From contig CAXTBC010000097.1 in NCBI GenBank assembly GCA_964242595.1, positions 1 to 8,089 on the forward strand: a stretch of DNA of 8,089 nt, read 5' to 3'. The notes beneath the pieces are model-generated. The model was not told the DNA's origin and searched no databases. It saw only the letters and a program-made list of their open reading frames with translations. This document shows, piece by piece, positions 4,737 to 8,089 of the stretch (position 1 is the stretch's first letter; each line of letters starts with the position of its first letter). Source of the DNA: BOG-908 sp964242595. Lineage in GTDB: Bacteria > Pseudomonadota > Alphaproteobacteria > Acetobacterales > Acetobacteraceae. A program made the position numbers and the translations under genes.

Positions 4737-7016
4737 ATGAGAATCCTCCGCCTGCTGCTGGGCCTGATCGTGCTGGCCGTCGCCGGCGTAGCGGTGGCGG
4801 TGTGGCTGACCCTGCCGCCCACCCACACCACGCTGCGGGTCGCCGGCATGCAAGCGCCGGTGGAGATCACGCTGGACGGCTGGGGCATCCCGCGCATCCA
4901 TGCAGGCAGCGAGGCGGATGCGGCCGCGGCACTCGGCTACCTGCACGCGCGCGACAGGATGTTTCAGATGGAGCTGACCCGGCGGGCGGCCTCCGGCCGG
5001 CTCGCCGAGATTGCCGGGCCGCGTGCCGCGCGCGTGGACCGCATGGCCAGGATCTTCGGCGAGCGGCTGCACGCCGAGCAGTCCTACGCCGGGCTGCCGA
5101 CGGACATCAAAGCCATCCTGGTGGCTTACGCGAACGGCGTGAACGCGTGGATCGCCGCAAGTGGCCGCCTGGCGGCGCCCGAGTTCCTGCTACTGGGTGC
5201 GCCCGAGCCGTGGAAGCCGTCCGACTGCCTGCTGTGGAGCGAGACCGTCTCGCTGTGGCTGGCCGACAACTACCGGACCGAGCTGGCGCGCGCGGGGCTG
5301 GCGGGCAAGGTGGACGCGGCCAAGATCGGGCAGTTGTGGCCGCCCACGGACGGCACCGCGGCGCCGGACAGCACCGTGCCGCCGTCCGCCGTGCGGCAGG
5401 GATTGCTGGACGGCCTGCCGACCTATCCCGCCGCGTTCACCTGGCCGGACCAGGCCAGCAACGCCTGGGCCGTGGACGGCAAGCACTCCGCCACCGGTGC
5501 GCCGCTGGTCGCCGGCGACCCGCATCTGCAGCTCGGCTTCCCCTCGTTGTGGTACCTGGCACGGATCGAGACGCCCGGCGCCGTGCTGGTGGGTGCCACG
5601 GCGCCCGGCGTGCCGTTCTTGGTGATCGGCCGCAACGCCCATGTCGGCTGGAGCTTCACCACCACGGGGATCGACACGCAGGACGTTTTCGTCGAGCGCG
5701 TGCTGCCGGATGGGACCTACGCCACGCCTGACGGGCCGCGCGCCTTTGCTGTGCGCAACGAGGTGATCCATATGCGGGGCGGGGCGGACGTGAACGTGGC
5801 GGTGCGCAGCACGCGGCACGGGCCGGTGATCAGCGACGACGGCGCCAAGGGCGGCCCGGTGATGGCCGTGGAGATGGCACAGTTCGAGCTGGGCAGCCCG
5901 GCGCCTGGCCTGTTCGCGCTGAACCACGCGGCCAGCGTGGCCGAGGCTGGCCGGGCGGCCGCGATCATGACCGCGCCGATGCAGAACCTGACGGTGGGCG
6001 GGCCGGACGGGATAGGGCTGTTCACCACCGGCCAGGTGCCGGTGCGCCGCGCCGGGGACGGCAGCGCGCCGGTGGCCGGCGACGACGGCGCGCATGACTG
6101 GGTGGGGTTCGCGGGCGGCGACAAGCTGCCGCATTTCGTCAACCCGGCCAGCGGCACGGTGGAGAACGCCAACGAGCGCACCGCGCCGCCGGACTTCCCG
6201 GTGTTCCTGGGGCGGGACTTCCCGATACCGTTGCGGGCGCGCCGCATCCACGAGTGGTTCGGCTCCAGGCCGGTGTTCTCGGTCGACGATTTCGAGGCGA
6301 TGCAGCGCGACGACGTGAGCGTGTTCGCGCACGACCTGCTGCCGGTGCTGGACGCGCTGCCGCGCCAAGCCGGAGCGGTGGGCGAGGCGCAGGCGTTGCT
6401 GGCCGCGTGGGACGGCACGATGGCCAAGGACCGGCCGGAACCTCTGGTGTTCAACGCTGCCGTGCAGCTGTTCGTGACACAGGTGATCGCGGCCAACCAC
6501 GTCGGCGAGGACGAGCTGGGCCCGTGGTCCGGGTTCGCCGATTGGGTGGTGAGCCCGGCGGGCGCCGCCTGGTGCGGCGGGGACTGCCGGCCGGCGCTGG
6601 GGCGCGCCCTGCACGACGCGGTGGGCCAGCTCGCCGCACGATACGGTGCCGACCCGAAAGCCTGGCGCTGGGGCACGGCGCACCAGTCGGTGTTCGCCCA
6701 TCCGCTGCTGGGCGAACTGCCAGTGGTGGGCGGCCTGGCACGGCGCAGCGTGGCGGTGGACGGCGACGACACCACGCTCTTCCGCGGCGGCAACGGCACG
6801 CTCGGCGATTTCGCCTCCCGTCACGGCGCGGCCTATCGCGGCATCTACGACGTGGCGGACCTGGAGCGCAGCCGCTTCGTGGTGACGCCCGGACAGTCCG
6901 GCAACATGGTAAGCGGGCACGCCTTCGACATGCTGCCGCTCTGGGCCGCAGGGCGCACGGTGACGATCCCGGCCGTACCCGACCGGGTCAGCGCCACGAT
7001 CAGGCTGGAACCTTGA
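4737..7016 (+). CDS. Penicillin acylase family (Ntn hydrolase) periplasmic amidase
   Basis: The 759-residue precursor belongs to the S45 penicillin amidase family, which cleaves amide bonds in beta-lactams, N-acyl-homoserine lactones or other acylated compounds. Residues 1-25 form a hydrophobic signal or anchor (RILRLLLGLIVLAVAGVAVAV), so it should act in the periplasm. The alpha-chain part follows, with DGWGIPRIHAGSEADAA (47-63) and GYLHARDRMFQME (67-79). The autocatalytic site is at A240-S241 (QASNAWAV): Ser241 becomes the N-terminal nucleophile of the beta chain (241-759). Family motifs continue with DPHLQL (261-266), GRNAHVGWSFTTTGIDTQDVFVE (298-320), NPASGTVENANE (469-480, with the oxyanion Asn) and TPGQSGNMVSGHAFDMLPLW (717-736). 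All key residues look intact. The substrate cannot be told from sequence; AHL or another acyl-amide is as likely as a beta-lactam. It is co-directional with, and nine bases from, the ABC ATPase gene. Confidence 0.93.
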   Translation: MRILRLLLGLIVLAVAGVAVAVWLTLPPTHTTLRVAGMQAPVEITLDGWGIPRIHAGSEADAAAALGYLHARDRMFQMELTRRAASGRLAEIAGPRAARVDRMARIFGERLHAEQSYAGLPTDIKAILVAYANGVNAWIAASGRLAAPEFLLLGAPEPWKPSDCLLWSETVSLWLADNYRTELARAGLAGKVDAAKIGQLWPPTDGTAAPDSTVPPSAVRQGLLDGLPTYPAAFTWPDQASNAWAVDGKHSATGAPLVAGDPHLQLGFPSLWYLARIETPGAVLVGATAPGVPFLVIGRNAHVGWSFTTTGIDTQDVFVERVLPDGTYATPDGPRAFAVRNEVIHMRGGADVNVAVRSTRHGPVISDDGAKGGPVMAVEMAQFELGSPAPGLFALNHAASVAEAGRAAAIMTAPMQNLTVGGPDGIGLFTTGQVPVRRAGDGSAPVAGDDGAHDWVGFAGGDKLPHFVNPASGTVENANERTAPPDFPVFLGRDFPIPLRARRIHEWFGSRPVFSVDDFEAMQRDDVSVFAHDLLPVLDALPRQAGAVGEAQALLAAWDGTMAKDRPEPLVFNAAVQLFVTQVIAANHVGEDELGPWSGFADWVVSPAGAAWCGGDCRPALGRALHDAVGQLAARYGADPKAWRWGTAHQSVFAHPLLGELPVVGGLARRSVAVDGDDTTLFRGGNGTLGDFASRHGAAYRGIYDVADLERSRFVVTPGQSGNMVSGHAFDMLPLWAAGRTVTIPAVPDRVSATIRLEP

Positions 7017-7060
7017 ACTCGCTAAGCCCGGTGCAAACTGACGCTCTCCAGCGATTGCGA

Positions 7061-7090
7061 TTGCCCTGCATGGTGCAGGCGCCGTAGAAA
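7061..7090 (+). promoter_or_regulatory. Possible promoter of bpt
   Basis: TTGCCC (7061-7066) and TAGAAA (7085-7090) are spaced by 18 bases, each matching four of six consensus positions. The spacer contains a small hairpin, CCTGCA and TGCAGG around TGG (7065-7079). The 110-bp gap after the acylase gene makes an independent promoter plausible. The call is weak. Confidence 0.3.
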
Positions 7091-7126
7091 ACTCCAGAGC
7101 CTGGCGGGAGCGATCACGATACCCGG

Positions 7127-7909
7127 ATGACCTACAAGCCGCCGCGCCGACCGCAATTCTTCTACACCACCGCGCCGCTGCCGTGCCCGTACGTGCAGGG
7201 CCGGACGGAGCGCAAGGTGGTCACCGAGATCACCGGGCCGGACGCGGATACGCTGCACGACCGCCTCTCGCGCGCCGGCTTCCGCCGCAGCCACAACATT
7301 GCCTACGCGCCGGTCTGCCCGAGCTGCTCGGCCTGCGTGCCCATCCGCATCGACGCGCGGCTGTTCGAGCCCGACCGCGGTCTGCGCCGGGTGGCCCGCG
7401 CCAACGAGAGCGTCGAGGGCTTCGAGGTTCCCGCCCGCGCCACGGCCGAGCAGTTTGCCCTGTTCCAGCGCTACCAGCAGGCCCGCCACGGTGACGGCGA
7501 CATGGCCACCATGAGCTTCTACGACTACCGCGCCATGGTGGAGGACACCCCGATCGAGACCCTGGTGGTGGAGTTCCGCGACGCCGAGGACCGCCTGGTG
7601 GGCGCCTGCCTGGCCGACCGGCTGGGCGACGGCTTGTCGGCCGTCTACAGCTTTTTCGCGCCCGAGCTGACGCGGCAGTCGCTGGGCACGTTCGCCATCC
7701 TGTGGCTGGTGGAACGGGCGCGGCAGCTGGAGCTGCCCTACGTCTACCTGGGCTACTGGGTGCCCGAGAGCCGCAAGATGGCCTACAAGGTGCGGTTCCG
7801 GCCCTGCGAGATCCTGGCGGGCGGGTCATGGCGGATGCTGACGGACGCGGACCTGGGAAGCTGCGAGGCGCGTACGGGGACGTTGCTGGTGCCGGAGGCC
7901 GTGGCGTGA
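7127..7909 (+). CDS. bpt: Bpt, aspartate/glutamate leucyltransferase (N-end rule)
   Basis: The 260-residue cytoplasmic enzyme moves leucine from Leu-tRNA to proteins beginning with Asp or Glu, marking them for ClpS-ClpAP. It resembles eukaryotic arginyltransferase ATE1, and bacterial members are often named arginyltransferase. The N-terminal domain has FFYTTAPLPCPYVQGRTERKV (11-31) and the cysteine cluster APVCPSCSACVPIRI (61-75; C64, C67, C70, with C20 nearby), matching the conserved Cys region of ATE-type enzymes. The GNAT-like C-terminal domain has SAVYSFFAPE (171-180) and the hallmark YLGYWVPESRKMAYKVRF (207-224). Length and start agree with the family. The ATG at 7127 lacks a good binding site (GGGAG at 7106-7110 is too far), so translation may be weak or depend on another feature. 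A Leu- rather than Arg-specific reaction is inferred from bacterial relatives. Confidence 0.92.
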   Translation: MTYKPPRRPQFFYTTAPLPCPYVQGRTERKVVTEITGPDADTLHDRLSRAGFRRSHNIAYAPVCPSCSACVPIRIDARLFEPDRGLRRVARANESVEGFEVPARATAEQFALFQRYQQARHGDGDMATMSFYDYRAMVEDTPIETLVVEFRDAEDRLVGACLADRLGDGLSAVYSFFAPELTRQSLGTFAILWLVERARQLELPYVYLGYWVPESRKMAYKVRFRPCEILAGGSWRMLTDADLGSCEARTGTLLVPEAVA

Positions 7910-7955
7910 AGGCTTGGGAATGCCCGGACCCACTCTGGATTTCAGGCCTGAAGGT

Positions 7956-7984
7956 AAGCATGGGGTTCTGCCCCAAACCCCGCT
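7956..7984 (+). repeat. GC-rich intergenic repeat after bpt
   Basis: Its first 18 bases match the reverse complement of 1-18 at 17 positions. Its segment 7962-7984 matches the reverse complement of 67-89 at 19 of 23 positions. Shared consensus: GGGGYTCTGCCC, three variable bases, ACCCCGCT. Bases 7961-7965 and 7971-7975 (TGGGG/CCCCA) form a small stem. All three copies lie downstream of a gene, in the same sense as that gene. Confidence 0.6.
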
Positions 7985-8002
7985 GGGGCCTCGAGGCCCC
8001 AG
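7983..8002. terminator. Perfect 20-bp palindrome, possible terminator hairpin
   Basis: The sequence equals its own reverse complement, with eight G/C-rich pairs (CTGGGGCC/GGCCCCAG) around TCGA. As RNA it would be a strong hairpin 73 bases after the bpt stop. No T-run follows (ACCCCCATCTCTT), so it is not a standard intrinsic terminator. It could stabilise the 3' end, assist factor-dependent termination, or be a protein-binding site. Confidence 0.4.
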
Positions 8003-8010
8003 ACCCCCAT

Positions 8011-8043
8011 CTCTTAGAATCTCTTTCAGGAAGATTCTAAGAG
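8011..8043. repeat. Inverted repeat with 12-bp exact arms
   Basis: CTCTTAGAATCT (8011-8022) and its exact reverse complement (8032-8043) flank a nine-base spacer (CTTTCAGGA). The arms are AT-rich, unlike the neighbouring GC palindromes. After it comes TCCGTTTCAAAAGCC, with at most a three-T run. It may be a terminator, an operator or the edge of a small mobile repeat. No gene is visible from 7910 to the window end. Confidence 0.55.
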
Positions 8044-8089
8044 TCCGTTTCAAAAGCCTTGCCCGACGCGGAGCGGGGAGGATTCTGTG

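Noticed and set aside
3515..5731. A 738-codon plus-strand open frame across the ABC ATPase and acylase genes
   Set aside because: It is a shadow frame with Arg/Ala/Gly-rich composition and no motifs. The overlapping frames carry clear ATPase and acylase signatures.
5190..6920. A 576-codon minus-strand open frame opposite the acylase gene
   Set aside because: It is antisense to a strongly supported gene, with a His/Arg-rich shadow composition.
7017..7126. An intrinsic terminator after the acylase gene at the 7065-7079 hairpin
   Set aside because: The stem is only six pairs and no T-run follows.

Overview
The window looks like chromosomal DNA from a GC-rich alphaproteobacterium, most likely a member of the Acetobacteraceae (Rhodospirillales). 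I infer this from three things. hrcA stands divergent from rph-rdgB, the proteins have an alphaproteobacterial character, and two short repeat types sit at gene boundaries: an AT-rich hairpin element and a GGGGYTCTGCCC element. I associate both with that family from memory and could not check it here. I see no tRNA, rRNA, CRISPR array, transposase or phage module.

Layout. Positions 1-101 are non-coding and repeat-rich. hrcA (102-1160, minus) encodes the heat-shock repressor and has a promoter that may give a leaderless mRNA. Across a 148-bp divergent spacer lies rph-rdgB (1309-2636, plus), a translationally coupled pair for tRNA 3'-end trimming and nucleotide-pool sanitation. A convergent spacer holding two AT-rich repeats in inverted orientation separates it from a two-gene minus operon (3431 down to 2743): a DUF883/YqjD-like tail-anchored protein followed by a holin-like/YqjE-like two-helix membrane protein. 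Divergent from that operon is a plus-strand pair (3537-7016): a PotA-like ABC ATPase with a TOBE-type C-terminal part, then a large periplasmic penicillin-acylase-family Ntn hydrolase. bpt (7127-7909, plus) encodes an N-end-rule aminoacyl transferase. The last 180 bases are non-coding and carry a dense series of inverted repeats.

Most of the window is housekeeping. I found no convincing new multi-gene system. The most distinctive signals are: (1) four copies of an AT-rich hairpin repeat at gene junctions, two of which supply the last codons and stop region of neighbouring genes; (2) an orphan ABC ATPase with intact Walker motifs but a degraded signature motif and no H-loop histidine, tightly coupled to the acylase; (3) a GC-rich repeat found downstream of both hrcA and bpt, and a cluster of palindromes after bpt.
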